Source: Altererythrobacter sp.
GTDB taxonomy: Bacteria; Pseudomonadota; Alphaproteobacteria; Sphingomonadales; Sphingomonadaceae
Direction: 5' to 3'
DNA length: 64,000 bases
Assembly (NCBI GenBank): GCA_017308255.1
Contig: JAFKFN010000006.1
Span: 108,083-172,082, forward strand
The notes below the pieces were generated by a model. That model ran no database searches. It had not been told where the DNA came from and saw nothing but the letters and a program-made list of their open reading frames with translations. Position numbers and translations under genes: made by a program. Positions 47,680 through 57,040 of this stretch are shown one piece after another. Positions within the stretch are counted from its first letter, which is position 1, and each line of letters begins with the position of its first letter.

Positions 47680-48807
47680 TTAAAACACCGCGTCGAACGC
47701 GTCGCTCAGCCGGCCCAGGCTTCCGGGCACGTCCTTCAGCTTGTCGAGCCCGAACAGGCCCAGGCGGAAGCTTTTGTAATCCGGCCCCTCGTCGCACATC
47801 AGCGGCACGCCGGCCGCGATCTGCAAGCCCTGGGCGGCGAACTTCTTGCCGCTTTGCACTTCGGGATCGTCGGTATAGCTGACCACCACGCCCGGCGCCT
47901 GGAAGCCTTCGGCCGCCACCGATCGCACGCCGCGCTGCTCAAGTATCCGGCGCACCGCGTTGCCCTGTTCCCACTGCGCTTCGCAGGCCCTGGCGAAGCC
48001 GAAGGCCTTGGTTTCCATCATCGCCTTGTGGAACACGCGCAGGGCGTCGGTCGGCATCGTCGCGTGATAGGCATGGCCGCCGCCGAGATAGGCTTCCATG
48101 ATCGCGTTCCACTTGTTGAGATCCAGCGCGAAGCTGGTCGTCTGCGCGGCCTTTACGCGCTCCAGCGCGGCGTCGTTCAGCATCACCAGGCCGGACGAAG
48201 GCGGGGCGGACCAGCCCTTCTGCGGGGCGGATATCAGCACGTCCACCCCGGTTTCGCGCATGTCCACCCACACGCAGCCCGAAGCGATGCAGTCCAGCAC
48301 GAAGAGGCCGCCCACTTCGTGCACGGCTTCGGCCACGGCGCGGATATAGGCGTCGGGCAGGATCATGCCCGATGCCGTCTCCACATGGGGGGCGAAGACC
48401 ACATCGGGCTTCTCCGCCCGGATGCGCTCGACCACTTCCTCGATCGGCGCCGGGGCGAACGGCGCCTGCGGGCCGTCTCCCACGCGCCGCGCCTTCATCA
48501 CGATCTCGTGCGCGGGGATGGCCCCGGCCTCGAAGATCTGCGTCCAGCGATAGGAGAAGAAGCCGTTGCGGATCACCAGCGCCGTCTTGCCGGTGGCGAG
48601 CTGGCGGGCGACCGATTCCATCGCGTAAGTCCCGCCGCCCGGGATCACTACGGCGCGGTCGGCCCCATAGACCTCGCACAGCGTCGCGTGGATGTCGCGC
48701 ATCACCTGCTGGAACGTCTGGCTCATGTGATTGAGCGAGCGGTCGGTGAAAACGACCGAGTATTCGAGCAAGCCGTCGGGGTCGATATCGGGGCGCAGCG
48801 CGGTCAT
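47680..48807 (-). CDS. Class V pyridoxal-phosphate aminotransferase
   Basis: At 375 residues, fold type I, it resembles alanine-glyoxylate/serine-pyruvate aminotransferases. N-terminal VVIPGGGTYAMESVARQL, the cofactor-binding DCIASGCVWVDMRETGVDVLISAPQKGWSAPPS with the Schiff-base lysine, and the C-terminal FRLGLFGLDKL are seen. AAGGAG precedes the ATG. A short REP-like unit (TCATCCCGAGCTTGTCGAAG) ends 9 bp after the stop. Its amino donor and acceptor cannot be told from sequence. Confidence 0.88.
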   Translation of the reverse strand: MTALRPDIDPDGLLEYSVVFTDRSLNHMSQTFQQVMRDIHATLCEVYGADRAVVIPGGGTYAMESVARQLATGKTALVIRNGFFSYRWTQIFEAGAIPAHEIVMKARRVGDGPQAPFAPAPIEEVVERIRAEKPDVVFAPHVETASGMILPDAYIRAVAEAVHEVGGLFVLDCIASGCVWVDMRETGVDVLISAPQKGWSAPPSSGLVMLNDAALERVKAAQTTSFALDLNKWNAIMEAYLGGGHAYHATMPTDALRVFHKAMMETKAFGFARACEAQWEQGNAVRRILEQRGVRSVAAEGFQAPGVVVSYTDDPEVQSGKKFAAQGLQIAAGVPLMCDEGPDYKSFRLGLFGLDKLKDVPGSLGRLSDAFDAVF

Positions 48808-48982
48808 GGGATTCTCCTTTGGGCCTCCCGATTGACCGGATTGGCGCGCCAGTCAAATCCCCTTGCCGGCGAGAGGCATCGATTGCCCTTCTGTGACAAT
48901 CATTGCATTGTTCCATCCTGGGCGCTCGGTTACGCTCTCCCTGGTGCGCCCCACGGCGCTGCCAGGTTCTGGGAGGGATGCC

Positions 48983-49387
48983 ATGTTGAAGAAACTTGCT
49001 TTCGCCGCGCTGGTCGCGGGTGCGTCGGTGGCGGCGGTTCCGGCGCTGGCCGCGGGTTCGCCGGTTGTCGGCACCTGGAACACGGTGGTGGACGCGCAAG
49101 GGCAGAAGTTCGAATCGACCGTCACCGTGGCCGAAGCGAACGGAACTTACACGGTGGACATCAAGGACAAGCCGATGACCGGCCCCGATGGCCAGGCCAT
49201 GCCGCCGATGCAGAGCACCGTCAGCGACGTGAAGGTGGATGGCGCGAAGTTCTCGTTCAAGCGCACGCTGGCGTTCGGCGACATGCCGATGGAACTGGCC
49301 TATTCGGGTTCGGTCGACGGCAACAATCTCACCGCCGAAGTGACCTCTCCCATGGGGGTGATCCCGGTCACCGGCACGCGCCAGTAA
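48983..49387 (+). CDS. Small exported beta-rich protein, unknown function
   Basis: This 134-residue protein starts at ATG 48983 behind GGGAGGGA. A TTGTTC-N17-TACGCT promoter-like pair lies at 48908-48936. The signal peptide MLKKLAFAALVAGASVAAVPALAAG is followed by strand-rich sequence (VVGTWNTVVDAQGQKFESTVTVAEANGTYTVDI... ELAYSGSVDGNNLTAEVTSPMGVIPVTGTRQ), suggesting a lipocalin-like or small barrel fold. No family name is certain. Confidence 0.75.
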   Translation: MLKKLAFAALVAGASVAAVPALAAGSPVVGTWNTVVDAQGQKFESTVTVAEANGTYTVDIKDKPMTGPDGQAMPPMQSTVSDVKVDGAKFSFKRTLAFGDMPMELAYSGSVDGNNLTAEVTSPMGVIPVTGTRQ

Positions 49388-49439
49388 CCAACCAGGGGGC
49401 CGGCGGCGCCGGGTCGCCGGTTTCCCCGCCGCGCGGCCG

Positions 49440-50204
49440 CTAGGCCCAGAGCATGCCGAGCAGCATCACAATGGCGACTTCGGTGAAGTTGCCCATGCCG
49501 TGCGCGACCATCGGCGCCAGCAGGCTGCGCGACCGTTCCATGAGCCAGACGTAGGCGAGCCCCCAAGCGAAGGCATAGATCTGCTGGGCGATCGCGAGGT
49601 GAAGCGGATCGACCGTGAAAGTCTGCCAGTGCGCCAGGCCGAACATCAGCGCCACGGCATAGCCGGCCACCGGAAGGTCGAGGCGGCCGATCCGCAGGCG
49701 GCCGGGAACGAGCACCACCAGCAGGCCGACCAGCAACCCGCGAAAGATGGTCTCTTCGGCGAGGCCGGTGATCGCCATGGCGAAGAGGAAACCGCCGGCA
49801 TCGAACGCGGTGACCGTATAGCTATCGTTCAGAGGCGTGCGCGCCAGCAGTTCCGGCCAGTAATCGGCCACCAGCATGACGAGGCCCATGCCTGCCCCGA
49901 TCGCCAGCGCCAGGCCGACATAGCTCTTGCCAGGGGGCCAGCGCAGGTGATCGTCCGCTTGCGGCAAGAGGCGGCGCATGATGAGGATTCCGGCGAGCCC
50001 CAGCGCAGCCTGGAACAGGACCGCGAGATTCAGGAAGATCGAAACGTGCTCGCCCCACAGTGCCTGCCCTTGAGAATAAGTCCACCGCGCCGCGCCGCGC
50101 CCGGCCTCCAGCAGGGCTACCATCAGCAAAGCGGCCAGCAGCAGCGGCCACAGGCGGAAGCGGAAGCCGGTGAGTTCGGCGAAGGGGCGGTCTGGCTGCG
50201 ACAT
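49440..50204 (-). CDS. CPBP (Abi/Rce1-type) intramembrane glutamic protease
   Basis: At 254 residues with about seven to eight membrane helices, the three CPBP motifs are present: ITGLAEETIFRGLLVG (EExxxR), MFGLAHWQTF (FxxxH) and MVAHGMGNF (HxxxN). Members cleave prenylated or other membrane proteins or act in immunity to bacteriocins. No toxin or peptide gene adjoins it, so the substrate is open. Confidence 0.9.
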   Translation of the reverse strand: MSQPDRPFAELTGFRFRLWPLLLAALLMVALLEAGRGAARWTYSQGQALWGEHVSIFLNLAVLFQAALGLAGILIMRRLLPQADDHLRWPPGKSYVGLALAIGAGMGLVMLVADYWPELLARTPLNDSYTVTAFDAGGFLFAMAITGLAEETIFRGLLVGLLVVLVPGRLRIGRLDLPVAGYAVALMFGLAHWQTFTVDPLHLAIAQQIYAFAWGLAYVWLMERSRSLLAPMVAHGMGNFTEVAIVMLLGMLWA

Positions 50205-50266
50205 GGCGCGGTGAGAGCATGGCGCGCCGGATCATTCTTGAACGAATGTGACCCGAAGTGTCGCTT

Positions 50267-50956
50267 CTAGTCGGGCCGAGGACGGCTCGCCGCTCCCCAG
50301 CGGCGCCACTGGCCCGGTGTGCGCCCGGTCAGCCGCAGGACCGCGCGGTTCATGTGCGCCTGATCCGCGAAGCCGGCTTCGGCGGCGACCATGGCCAGGC
50401 TCTCGGCTGAATTGACGATGGCGAACCACGCCTCGCGCGCTTGATTCTCGGCCCGATAGGTCGCGGCGGTTACCCCGTAAGCGGCGCGGAACCGGCGCGA
50501 GATGTGCTCGCGTGAGACACCCTCCCGCCGCGCCCAGCCGCCGATGGCGGGCGGCGACCCGCCGCGCAGCGCCAAAGCCAGCCGGTCGGCGGGGGATTCG
50601 CTGGCAATCTCCATCGGAACGATCTGCTCGATCAGGCAGGCGACCGCCGCGTGCGGGTCGCGCTCGCTCAGCCGCACGACCGCGTCGGGATCGGCGATAT
50701 GCGCGCGGGAAGGGCGGCGGCATCCGTCGAACGGCAGCGGCAGGTCGATCACGCGCGTGCGCTGGCCGGATATGCGGTTCAGGTGGCAGGAGAACGGCGC
50801 GTGCAGCAGCACCTCCCCGGCAGAGGCGGTCACGCGCCCTGCGTCGCCCGCTTCTTCGTAGGCGCCGCTGAGCAGCACGGTGGCATAAGGGACATCGTGT
50901 CGGTGCCGGTCGATCCGGCCTCCCGAGGAGAGCTGGGTGGGTTTGAAGGGCCGCAT
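50267..50956 (-). CDS. AraC-family transcriptional regulator
   Basis: At 229 residues, the N-terminal half is a cupin-like sensor (DRHRHDVPYATVLLSGAYEEAGDAGRVTASAGEVLLHAPFSCHLNRI). The C-terminal half has two helix-turn-helix motifs (GWARREGVSREHISRRFRAAYGVTAATYR and SLAMVAAEAGFADQAHMNRAVLRLTGRTPGQWRRW). Its gene lies between the CPBP protease and the M14 carboxypeptidase, all on the minus strand. The ligand is unknown; autoregulation or control of a neighbour is possible. Confidence 0.9.
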   Translation of the reverse strand: MRPFKPTQLSSGGRIDRHRHDVPYATVLLSGAYEEAGDAGRVTASAGEVLLHAPFSCHLNRISGQRTRVIDLPLPFDGCRRPSRAHIADPDAVVRLSERDPHAAVACLIEQIVPMEIASESPADRLALALRGGSPPAIGGWARREGVSREHISRRFRAAYGVTAATYRAENQAREAWFAIVNSAESLAMVAAEAGFADQAHMNRAVLRLTGRTPGQWRRWGAASRPRPD

Positions 50957-50978
50957 CGGATCGGGCCGCCAAGGCGCC

Positions 50979-52115
50979 TCAGGGCTCCAGCCACTCCAAC
51001 AGGCTGGCCAGGCAATCGCGGGCCAGCAGCTTGCAGCGTTCCGGGCTCCAGCCCTGGTCCGGATCGGGCAAATCGTCGTTGTCCTTGAACGGCATTTCCA
51101 GCGTCATCGCACAGGCGCCGAAGCGTTCGGCGATCTGATTGGTGCTCATCGTCATGTTGGCGCGGCCCGGCGCCGCCGCCGGATAGCCCCTGGCGGTCTG
51201 GAAGTCGGCGCTGCGCCGGTCCAGGATCGTGCGATAGCGGATGAATTCCTCGCCCAGCGCATCGCGCCATGACGGGATGCCTTCGAAGCCGGCCAGGAAG
51301 TTCGCCGGAATCGCCTCGTCGCCGTGGACGTCCATCGCGAAGCGCACGCCGGTGCGGTCCATGGCGTTGCGGATGGCCAGCACTTCGGGCGATCGCTCCA
51401 TGCTGGGCGCATGCCATTCGCGGTTGAGGTTCACGCCCACGGCATTGGTCCTCAGATGCCCGCGCACCGATCCGTCCGGGTTGCAGTTGGGCACGATGTG
51501 CAGCCGGCAACTGCGCCGCAGCAGGCGCGCCACCGGATCGGCGGCGTCGCACAGGGTTTCCAGCGCGCCTTCCATCCACCACTCGGCCATGCTTTCGCCG
51601 GGATGCTGGCGGGCGAAAAGCCAGACCGGCACCGGGCCTTCGCCCATTTCCAGGCAATCGATCGGCCGCCCGTCGATGCTGTGGCCCAGGCAGCGATAGG
51701 CCACCCCCTCGCTCGCCGCCGCTTCGGACACGAGATCGTGGTGCCGTTCCAGCGAGTAGGGGGCGAAATAGGCGAACCACGCCAGGTCGCTTGCCGGGGC
51801 ATAGCGGATGGTCAGCGTGCCGCCGTCCTCGTTCCGGTCGAAAGTCGTATCGGCCCGGCCCCAGTATCCGCGATCCTCGGACACGCAGGCGCGATAGCCG
51901 GGCCAGCCATCCGGATAGGCGGAGGCGCCCAGGTCGCCGATCTTCAGCTCCAGCTCGCGCCCTTCGGCGCCGGCCACGCGGAAGTGGAACCACTGGTAGA
52001 ATTCCGAGCGGTTGTCGCGGCGAATCCTGAGGCGGGCGGAAGCGCCGGCCACGGAAACGATCTCGATGTTGCCGCTGTCGAACGCGGCATCGATGGAAAT
52101 GTCGGGATGCCTCAT
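50979..52115 (-). CDS. M14-family zinc carboxypeptidase (cytosolic carboxypeptidase-like)
   Basis: At 378 residues, ATG 52115 ([22 protein letters not shown]) overlaps the lipoprotein gene by 4 bases. The N-terminal beta domain ([14 protein letters not shown]...) is typical of the AGBL/CCP subgroup. Metal and substrate motifs are [13 protein letters not shown] (His and Glu), [19 protein letters not shown] and [11 protein letters not shown] (third His), with a C-terminal TLEMPF holding the general base. There is no signal peptide, so it acts in the cytoplasm. Bacterial substrates of this group are unclear. Confidence 0.9.
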   Translation of the reverse strand: MRHPDISIDAAFDSGNIEIVSVAGASARLRIRRDNRSEFYQWFHFRVAGAEGRELELKIGDLGASAYPDGWPGYRACVSEDRGYWGRADTTFDRNEDGGTLTIRYAPASDLAWFAYFAPYSLERHHDLVSEAAASEGVAYRCLGHSIDGRPIDCLEMGEGPVPVWLFARQHPGESMAEWWMEGALETLCDAADPVARLLRRSCRLHIVPNCNPDGSVRGHLRTNAVGVNLNREWHAPSMERSPEVLAIRNAMDRTGVRFAMDVHGDEAIPANFLAGFEGIPSWRDALGEEFIRYRTILDRRSADFQTARGYPAAAPGRANMTMSTNQIAERFGACAMTLEMPFKDNDDLPDPDQGWSPERCKLLARDCLASLLEWLEP

Positions 52116-52720
52116 CGTACTTCGATCGTCTCTCCCGAGCGGCCGGGGAACCCGGCGAACAGTGCAGCGGCCAGCTTCGCGGCGGCGGCCTGCCGGCTGG
52201 CATAATCGCTGTTGGCGGTGGCGGTGAAGCGCGCGCGCCCTTCCCACAGGGCCTCTATGCTTCCGGCCGGCATGATGGATACGCGCAGCTCGGTGTCGAT
52301 CTGCTCCGCCGCCCGCCCGCCGCCGAGATTGAAGCCGACGCCCAGCCCCAGGCCCGAGCCATAGGTGCCGGTCGATCCGCCCACGCCGACATTGACCGGC
52401 GAACGCTCGGTGCCGGCCCGCTCGCTGGCGCGCCTTACGGTGACGACGGCCACCTGGCGCGCCTCCCCCTCGGTAACGGTATAGCCGAGGCGGGTCAGCT
52501 CGTCCGCCACGGCGGCCTGGAACGCGGTCTGGTCCCACGAATCCGCCGCATTCCCGGGCCCCGGCCGCAGCGATATGGTGCCGGCGCCGAGCGCGGCCTG
52601 CGGCGCGGTGAAGCGCGTCACTTCCACCGGCGAGACATAGGCGGGCGTGGCGCAGCCCGCCAGCAGCGCGGCGGGGGCGAGAGCGGCGAGGATCGCGGTG
52701 TGTTTCGCAGAGTGTTTCAT
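52112..52720 (-). CDS. DUF4136-type lipoprotein
   Basis: This 202-residue protein starts at ATG 52720 (or the ATG two codons before), giving a signal peptide with lipobox LLAGC. The mature protein has the DUF4136 pattern: [52 protein letters not shown], a glycine-rich [23 protein letters not shown] loop, and [20 protein letters not shown]. It is attached to a membrane by lipid. The function is unknown. It is coupled to the carboxypeptidase gene by ATGA overlap. Confidence 0.85.
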   Translation of the reverse strand: MKHSAKHTAILAALAPAALLAGCATPAYVSPVEVTRFTAPQAALGAGTISLRPGPGNAADSWDQTAFQAAVADELTRLGYTVTEGEARQVAVVTVRRASERAGTERSPVNVGVGGSTGTYGSGLGLGVGFNLGGGRAAEQIDTELRVSIMPAGSIEALWEGRARFTATANSDYASRQAAAAKLAAALFAGFPGRSGETIEVR

Positions 52721-52811
52721 GGCCATGCAACGCCCGGATAGCATCCCGGTTGCCGGTCTTGCCAATGCAAAAGCCGTTGCACCCCGTCGCGGCGGCCCGT
52801 AGCGCGGCATC

Positions 52812-53819
52812 ATGGTCGAACCCGTTCCCGTCCTCGTCACCGGCGGCGCCGGTTATATCGGCAGCCACGCGGTGCTGGCCCTGCTCGATCGCGGCTGGCC
52901 CGTGGCGGTGGTCGACAACCTGACGACCGGCTTCCGCTTCGCCGTTCCCGACCAGGTTCCGTTCTACCACGGCGATATAGAGGATGCGGCGCTCCTGGCC
53001 CGTATTTTCGCGGAGCAGGGCACCCGCGCGGTGATGCATTTCGCCGGTTCGATCGTGGTGCCCGAATCGGTGGAGAACCCCCTCAAATACTATCACAACA
53101 ACACGGTGAAGAGCCGCGCGGTGATAGACGCGGCGGTGAAGGCGGGCGTGCCGCATTTCATCTTCTCCAGCACCGCGGCGACTTACGGCGCGCCCGAGGT
53201 GTCGCCGGTTCGTGAAGACACGCCCCAGCGCCCGATCAATCCCTACGGCTGGTCGAAGCTGATGACGGAGCAGATGCTGGCCGATACCGCCGCGGCCCAT
53301 CCGCTCAATTATTGCGCGCTGCGCTATTTCAACGTCGCGGGGGCCGATCCGCAGGCGCGCAGCGGCCAGTCCACCGCCGGGGCGACGCACCTGATCAAGG
53401 TCGCGGTCGAAGCCGCCCTGGGCAAACGCGCCAGCGTCTCGGTCTTCGGCACCGATTACGACACGCCAGATGGCACCGGCGTGCGCGATTACATCCATGT
53501 CTCCGATCTCGCCGCCGCGCATGTGCTGGCTCTGGAAGCGCTGATCGAGCAGCCGGAACGCTCGCTGACGATGAACTGCGGCTATGGGCGCGGCTTCTCG
53601 GTGTTCGAAGTGCTCGACGCGGTGGACCGGGTGACCAACCGGACGATCGAGCGCGTTCTCGCCCCGCGCCGGCCGGGCGATTCGGATTCGCTGATTTCCG
53701 ATCCCTCGCGCATCAAGGAAACGCTGCCCTGGCAGCCGCAACACGCCGATCTCGACCGGATCGTCGCCCACGCCCTGGCGTGGGAGCGCAGGCTGGGCGA
53801 GATTCGCGGCGATGCTTGA
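52812..53819 (+). CDS. galE: UDP-glucose 4-epimerase
   Basis: At 335 residues, it interconverts UDP-glucose and UDP-galactose using bound NAD. The Rossmann motif [11 protein letters not shown] starts at about residue 8. The catalytic pair is Y-x3-K in NPYGWSKL, and the Ser/Thr is in FSSTAATYG. The end [17 protein letters not shown] fits the family. TTGCAC (52778-52783) and TAGCGC (52800-52805) 16-17 bp apart lie so close to the ATG that transcription may begin at or near the start codon. Confidence 0.95.
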   Translation: MVEPVPVLVTGGAGYIGSHAVLALLDRGWPVAVVDNLTTGFRFAVPDQVPFYHGDIEDAALLARIFAEQGTRAVMHFAGSIVVPESVENPLKYYHNNTVKSRAVIDAAVKAGVPHFIFSSTAATYGAPEVSPVREDTPQRPINPYGWSKLMTEQMLADTAAAHPLNYCALRYFNVAGADPQARSGQSTAGATHLIKVAVEAALGKRASVSVFGTDYDTPDGTGVRDYIHVSDLAAAHVLALEALIEQPERSLTMNCGYGRGFSVFEVLDAVDRVTNRTIERVLAPRRPGDSDSLISDPSRIKETLPWQPQHADLDRIVAHALAWERRLGEIRGDA

Positions 53820-53844
53820 CTTGGGCGCCACGCCCGCATAGGGG
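53816..53844 (+). promoter_or_regulatory. rpmJ promoter, TTGACT-N17-TAGGGG
   Basis: TTGACT (53816-53821) overlaps the galE stop codon and is followed 17 bp later by TAGGGG (53839-53844). Transcription would begin near 53851, about 57 bp before rpmJ. Confidence 0.5.
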
Positions 53845-53907
53845 CGCTGGCGTGATTTCCGGCATCGGGGGTGCGCTTCCGGTGCTGTATTTTTTGGAAT
53901 TCTGACC

Positions 53908-54033
53908 ATGAAGATCGTCAACAGCCTCAAGTCGCTCAAGGGCCGCCATCGCGACAACCGCGTGATCCGCCGTCGCGGCCGGACTTATGTGATCAACAAG
54001 ACCAACCGGCGCTTCAAGGCTCGCCAGGGTTGA
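53908..54033 (+). CDS. rpmJ: 50S ribosomal protein L36, zinc-free form
   Basis: This 41-residue protein begins [20 protein letters not shown] and continues with a basic tail ending RRFKARQG. It has no cysteines, so it is the C-minus paralog type without the zinc ribbon. It stands alone, not in the spc operon, and has its own promoter and terminator. L36 caps the 23S rRNA near the GTPase centre. Confidence 0.95.
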   Translation: MKIVNSLKSLKGRHRDNRVIRRRGRTYVINKTNRRFKARQG

Positions 54034-54071
54034 TGCCGGCCGCGCCTCGGGCGCGCCGCGACAATGCAAGG

Positions 54072-54097
54072 GGCCTCCGAGCTTTCGGGGGCCTTTT
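54072..54097 (+). terminator. Rho-independent terminator after rpmJ
   Basis: GGCCTCCGA (54072-54080) and TCGGGGGCC (54085-54093) pair with a GCTT loop and one G-T wobble, followed by TTTT. The next gene's ATG is only 3 bases beyond the tract. Confidence 0.8.
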
Positions 54098-54099
54098 CC

Positions 54100-54717
54100 A
54101 TGCCTGATGGGCCGAGGGCGGTCGTTTTCGATATCGGCCGCGTGCTCTATGACTGGAACCTGCGCTTCCTCTTCGAAAAGCTGATCGATGATCCGGCGGA
54201 ACTCGATTGGTTCCTCGCCAACGTCATCACCGACGAATGGCATTTCCAGAGCGACGGCGGCCGGCCCTTGGCCGAAATGCTGCCCGAACGCCTGGCGCAA
54301 TTCCCCGATCACCGCGCGCTGATCGAAGCTTATCCGGCGCGCTTCAACGAAACCCTGCCTCACGCCATTCCCGGCACGCACGCGCTTGTCCGGCGCCTCG
54401 CCGATGCGGGCGTGCCGCTCTTTGGCCTGACCAATTTCGGCGCCGAGTTCTGGGCAGGGTTCCGGCCCACCGCGCCGCTGTTCGATCTGTTCACCGATGT
54501 TGTCGTCTCGGGCGAGGAGCGCTGCGCCAAGCCCGACCCGCGCATCTATGAAATCGCCGAAGCCCGCTTCGGCCCGGCGCCCGATGCGCTGTTCTTCACC
54601 GATGACAATGCCGCCAACGTCGCCGCTGCTGCGAAGCGCGGATGGCGGGCGCATCTGTTCACCGATGCCGCGGCGCTGGAAGCGCAGCTCATCGCCCACG
54701 GCCTGCTAAGCAGATGA
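54100..54717 (+). CDS. HAD-family hydrolase (haloacid dehalogenase/phosphatase type)
   Basis: At 205 residues, ATG 54100 is taken because it begins the conserved part after the terminator; an ATG at 54064 would lie inside the hairpin. Motif I is VVFDIGRVLYDWN, where the second catalytic Asp is replaced by Arg (D-I-G instead of D-x-D). Motif II is GLTN, the lysine is in AKPDPRIYE and motif IV is FFTDDNAANVAAA. This D-x-G-x-V variant is typical of YihX-like sugar phosphatases. The substrate is likely a sugar phosphate such as glucose-1-phosphate. Confidence 0.85.
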   Translation: MPDGPRAVVFDIGRVLYDWNLRFLFEKLIDDPAELDWFLANVITDEWHFQSDGGRPLAEMLPERLAQFPDHRALIEAYPARFNETLPHAIPGTHALVRRLADAGVPLFGLTNFGAEFWAGFRPTAPLFDLFTDVVVSGEERCAKPDPRIYEIAEARFGPAPDALFFTDDNAANVAAAAKRGWRAHLFTDAAALEAQLIAHGLLSR

Positions 54718-54896
54718 AAAGACCCCCGCGCCAGGGGGGACTGCGCGGGGCTCCAGGTGGCGTCCCTGATGGAGAATGAAGGCCGGGACGCGGAAGAGTT
54801 TCGATTCGCCACTTAATTCGGGATCGGTTTGGGCGCAAGCTGGCATTGCCGGCTCATTGCGTTACAAGGTTCCCGATGGGCAGGGTGCAAGAGGAC

Positions 54897-55334
54897 ATGA
54901 AGCGGTCGGGAAGCTGCGGCCTTCCCCCGGCGCTAGAGGTCATGGGGGAACGCTGGTCGTTCCTGATCCTGCGCGCCGCTTTTAACGGCATCGTCCATTT
55001 CGAGAACTTTTCCAGCGAGCTTGGCATCGCCCGCAACATCCTGTCCGATCGGCTCTCGCGGCTGGTGCGCCATGGTGTGCTCCAGCGCACGCCGTGCGAA
55101 CACGATCGCCGCAAGGTGGAATACCGGCTGACGGAAAAGGGCTGCGATCTCCTGCCGGCCATGCTCGCCCTGCGCCAGTGGGGGGAAAAGTACACGATGC
55201 GCACGCCGGCGAATCCTGTCCTGGTCGATACGCGCGATCGGCGGCCGATCGCCCCGATCCGCATCCGCGCCGCCGATGGGCGCGAGTTGTGCTGGCGCGA
55301 TCTCGCCTGGCAGGATCGTTCCGAGCCCTCCTAG
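54897..55334 (+). CDS. HxlR-family transcriptional regulator
   Basis: This 145-residue protein uses ATG 54897 (MKRSGSCGLPPALEVMGERWSFLILRAAF), preferred since the family starts at this point and AGAGG precedes it; ATG 54876 is an alternative. The winged helix covers FENFSSELGIARNILSDRLSRLVRHGVLQRTPCEHDRRKVEYRLTEKG. The cysteine after MKRSGS lies where HxlR proteins often sense electrophiles or redox state. The regulated gene is not obvious; the neighbours are a HAD hydrolase and a small lipoprotein. Confidence 0.88.
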   Translation: MKRSGSCGLPPALEVMGERWSFLILRAAFNGIVHFENFSSELGIARNILSDRLSRLVRHGVLQRTPCEHDRRKVEYRLTEKGCDLLPAMLALRQWGEKYTMRTPANPVLVDTRDRRPIAPIRIRAADGRELCWRDLAWQDRSEPS

Positions 55335-55459
55335 GCATGATCGCCCAACTCTGAGTCTTTCAGCCAGGATGGTTGCGCTCCAGGCGTTTTGAGCGCGGTC
55401 AAAGCACCATGCCCGGCGCCATGGCAGGAAAACCCTCACCTCCTGCGAAAGGGATGAGG

Positions 55460-55960
55460 ATGACGCCGACCCGATGCCTGCCCCGATGCCTTCCATTGCT
55501 CCCGCTCGTTCTGCTCGCGGCTTGCAGCATCGATCCCGAAACGACGCTGGAAACCGTGCATCTGACCGAACAGACGGTGATCGACGCCTTCGACGCCCAT
55601 GACGTCCAGGGGATCATGCGCAGTTATGCCGATGATGCCGTGGTGATCACCGCCGGGGCCGAGCCGCAAGTGGGCAGCGCCGCCATCCGCGCCGCGTTCG
55701 AAAAGACGCTGGCCGATCCCGGCCTGACGATGGAATTCACCCCCGGTCCCGCCTGGGCCGGCAAGAGCGGCGAGCTGGCCGTCACTACCGGCACCACCCG
55801 CTACACCACGCGGGCCGAAGACGGCGAACCGCACGTGGTGACGATGAACAACCAGACCGTGTGGCACAAGGCGACCGATACGAAGTCCCGGGTCGCGGGC
55901 CTCGGCTGGAAGATCGTCTCGGTCTACAACATCGCGCAGGATGCGGCCGCCGGCAGCTAG
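55460..55960 (+). CDS. SnoaL/DUF4440-like lipoprotein
   Basis: At 166 residues, ATG 55460 lies 6 bases after AAAGGG. The signal peptide ends in a lipobox LLAAC (residues about 18-22). The mature NTF2-like domain begins TVHLTEQTVIDAFDAHDVQGIMRSYADDAVVITAGAEPQVGSAAIRAAFEKTL and ends LGWKIVSVYNIAQD, as in DUF4440/SnoaL proteins. These bind small molecules in a cone-shaped pocket; no catalytic residues are assigned. Confidence 0.85.
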   Translation: MTPTRCLPRCLPLLPLVLLAACSIDPETTLETVHLTEQTVIDAFDAHDVQGIMRSYADDAVVITAGAEPQVGSAAIRAAFEKTLADPGLTMEFTPGPAWAGKSGELAVTTGTTRYTTRAEDGEPHVVTMNNQTVWHKATDTKSRVAGLGWKIVSVYNIAQDAAAGS

Positions 55961-56268
55961 GCATCCTGGGCCATCCAGCCTCCTCCAGGGGGCCGCCGGG
56001 CCGCAAGCCCGGTGGTGGAGGGGTGTCCCCTTCCCGATAGGGCGACACCCCTCCATAATCCGTTGCATTCAGCGTCGCTCTCGAGCTCATCAACGGAGAT
56101 TTTTTCATCCTTCGTCATCTCTGCGAAAAATGGGATTCCAGGGCGACGCATCTCCTCGTCATTGCGAGCGAAGCTGGCCAGCCAACCCGGGCGGCCAAAG
56201 AAGTCCAACTCTACCCATTGCTCAAGTTGCCGGCGTCGTCCATTCTCGCCCAAGACGATGGGGAAATC
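55961..56268. other. 308-bp gap with palindromes and a REP unit
   Basis: No gene is convincing. The stretch 55990-56060 contains GC-rich complementary blocks (CCGGGCCGCAAGCCCGG and GGGTGTCCCCTTCCCGATAGGGCGACACCC). A single REP-type unit, GTCATTGCGAGCGAAGC, starts near 56158 and matches the units at 28641 and 30803. Confidence 0.55.
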
Positions 56269-56529
56269 ATGGAGCCAATCAAAGCCGATAGTGACGCCTG
56301 GACGGGACGTGATCCAAGCCGCGCGGCGACAAGCGGAATCTCACGCGCAACTGGGCTCAGGCTGGCCAAGTTGCTGTGCGCGGCGGGCGGATTGGGGCTG
56401 TTCCTGCTGGGGTATCAAGTTGCTACCTTGGAGCACTGGACCGAGTTTGCGATCCCGGTCGCGCTCGTGCTGCTAGGATTTTCGGGCGGCGCGCGGGAAT
56501 GGCAACGAGGTCACGGTCCCCATCCCTAG
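56269..56529 (+). CDS. Small two-helix membrane protein (hypothetical)
   Basis: This 86-residue protein starts at ATG 56269 behind GGGGAAA. It has an acidic N-terminus (MEPIKADSDAWTGRDP), then two membrane helices (LAKLLCAAGGLGLFLLGYQVA and FAIPVALVLLGFSGGA) and a short basic tail. The composition is sensible for a real protein, but no family is recognised. It opens a lower-GC pocket. Confidence 0.5.
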   Translation: MEPIKADSDAWTGRDPSRAATSGISRATGLRLAKLLCAAGGLGLFLLGYQVATLEHWTEFAIPVALVLLGFSGGAREWQRGHGPHP

Positions 56530-56558
56530 GAATGGCCCGAGTGGCCGAGCTATTCTTC

Positions 56559-56777
56559 TTAGCCGTCGTCGATCGACTCCCGCTTGAGCCACCAGCTCAT
56601 ACAATACCCCCAAGCAATACCAACGGGAACGGCTGAGATGATTAGGCTGATCGGGTTCTCAACGATGACACCGCCAATGGCATTCATAAGCAATGTCATG
56701 GGAACGAATAAGGCGGCGAAGATCAGGCCGGACAGAATCGGATGACTAACGAGAAACGGCGGTTTCAATAGCGGCAT
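56559..56777 (-). CDS. Small two-helix membrane protein (hypothetical)
   Basis: This 72-residue protein starts at ATG 56777 (MPLLKPPFLVSHP), preceded by GGGGGGA. Two hydrophobic helices are present: ILSGLIFAALFVPMTLLMNAIGGVI and ISLIISAVPVGIAWGYCMSWW, followed by KRESIDDG. Codon use is less GC-biased than in the neighbours. It converges on the other small membrane gene with 29 bp between the stops. Function unknown. Confidence 0.5.
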   Translation of the reverse strand: MPLLKPPFLVSHPILSGLIFAALFVPMTLLMNAIGGVIVENPISLIISAVPVGIAWGYCMSWWLKRESIDDG

Positions 56778-56857
56778 ACTCACGATCCCCCCTACTCTGG
56801 ATTTTGACACAAGAAGCATGGACAGCACTTGATCGCAAGCTGATCACCGCGAAGTCG

Positions 56858-57040
56858 TCAACCGATCTCCCAGAATGCACCTTGCATGAGGGTCAGCTTA
56901 CCAAGGTGATTGCCGCCTTCCCAGACCTCGACAGGATTAATACCGCATTCGCGCTTTGCAATCGGGAATGCTTCAGCTGGATCTTCGGCGCAGAATTCAA
57001 TCCGATGAGGTGTTTCATCTAGCGGGCTGTCGAACAGCAT
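56858..57040 (-). CDS. Small soluble protein, 60 residues (hypothetical)
   Basis: The sequence RIEFCAEDPAEAFPIAKREC...VEVWEGGNHLGKLTLM has the pattern of short alphaproteobacterial proteins in which an acidic xAEDxxEAxxxA helix precedes a VEVWExxxxVG strand. No ribosome site is clear. It lies in the lower-GC pocket. It may be genuine or a relic. Confidence 0.45.
   Translation of the reverse strand: MLFDSPLDETPHRIEFCAEDPAEAFPIAKRECGINPVEVWEGGNHLGKLTLMQGAFWEIG

Noticed and set aside
52116-53957. N-terminal extension of the M14 carboxypeptidase frame to about 992 codons
   Set aside because: The extra part is antisense to galE and to the lipoprotein gene and has no domain; the carboxypeptidase fold starts at ATG 52115.
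54723-54749. CCCCGCGC...GCGCGGGG hairpin after the HAD gene as a terminator
   Set aside because: The stem is plausible, but no T tract follows on the plus strand. On the minus strand, where T residues do follow, no gene needs terminating.
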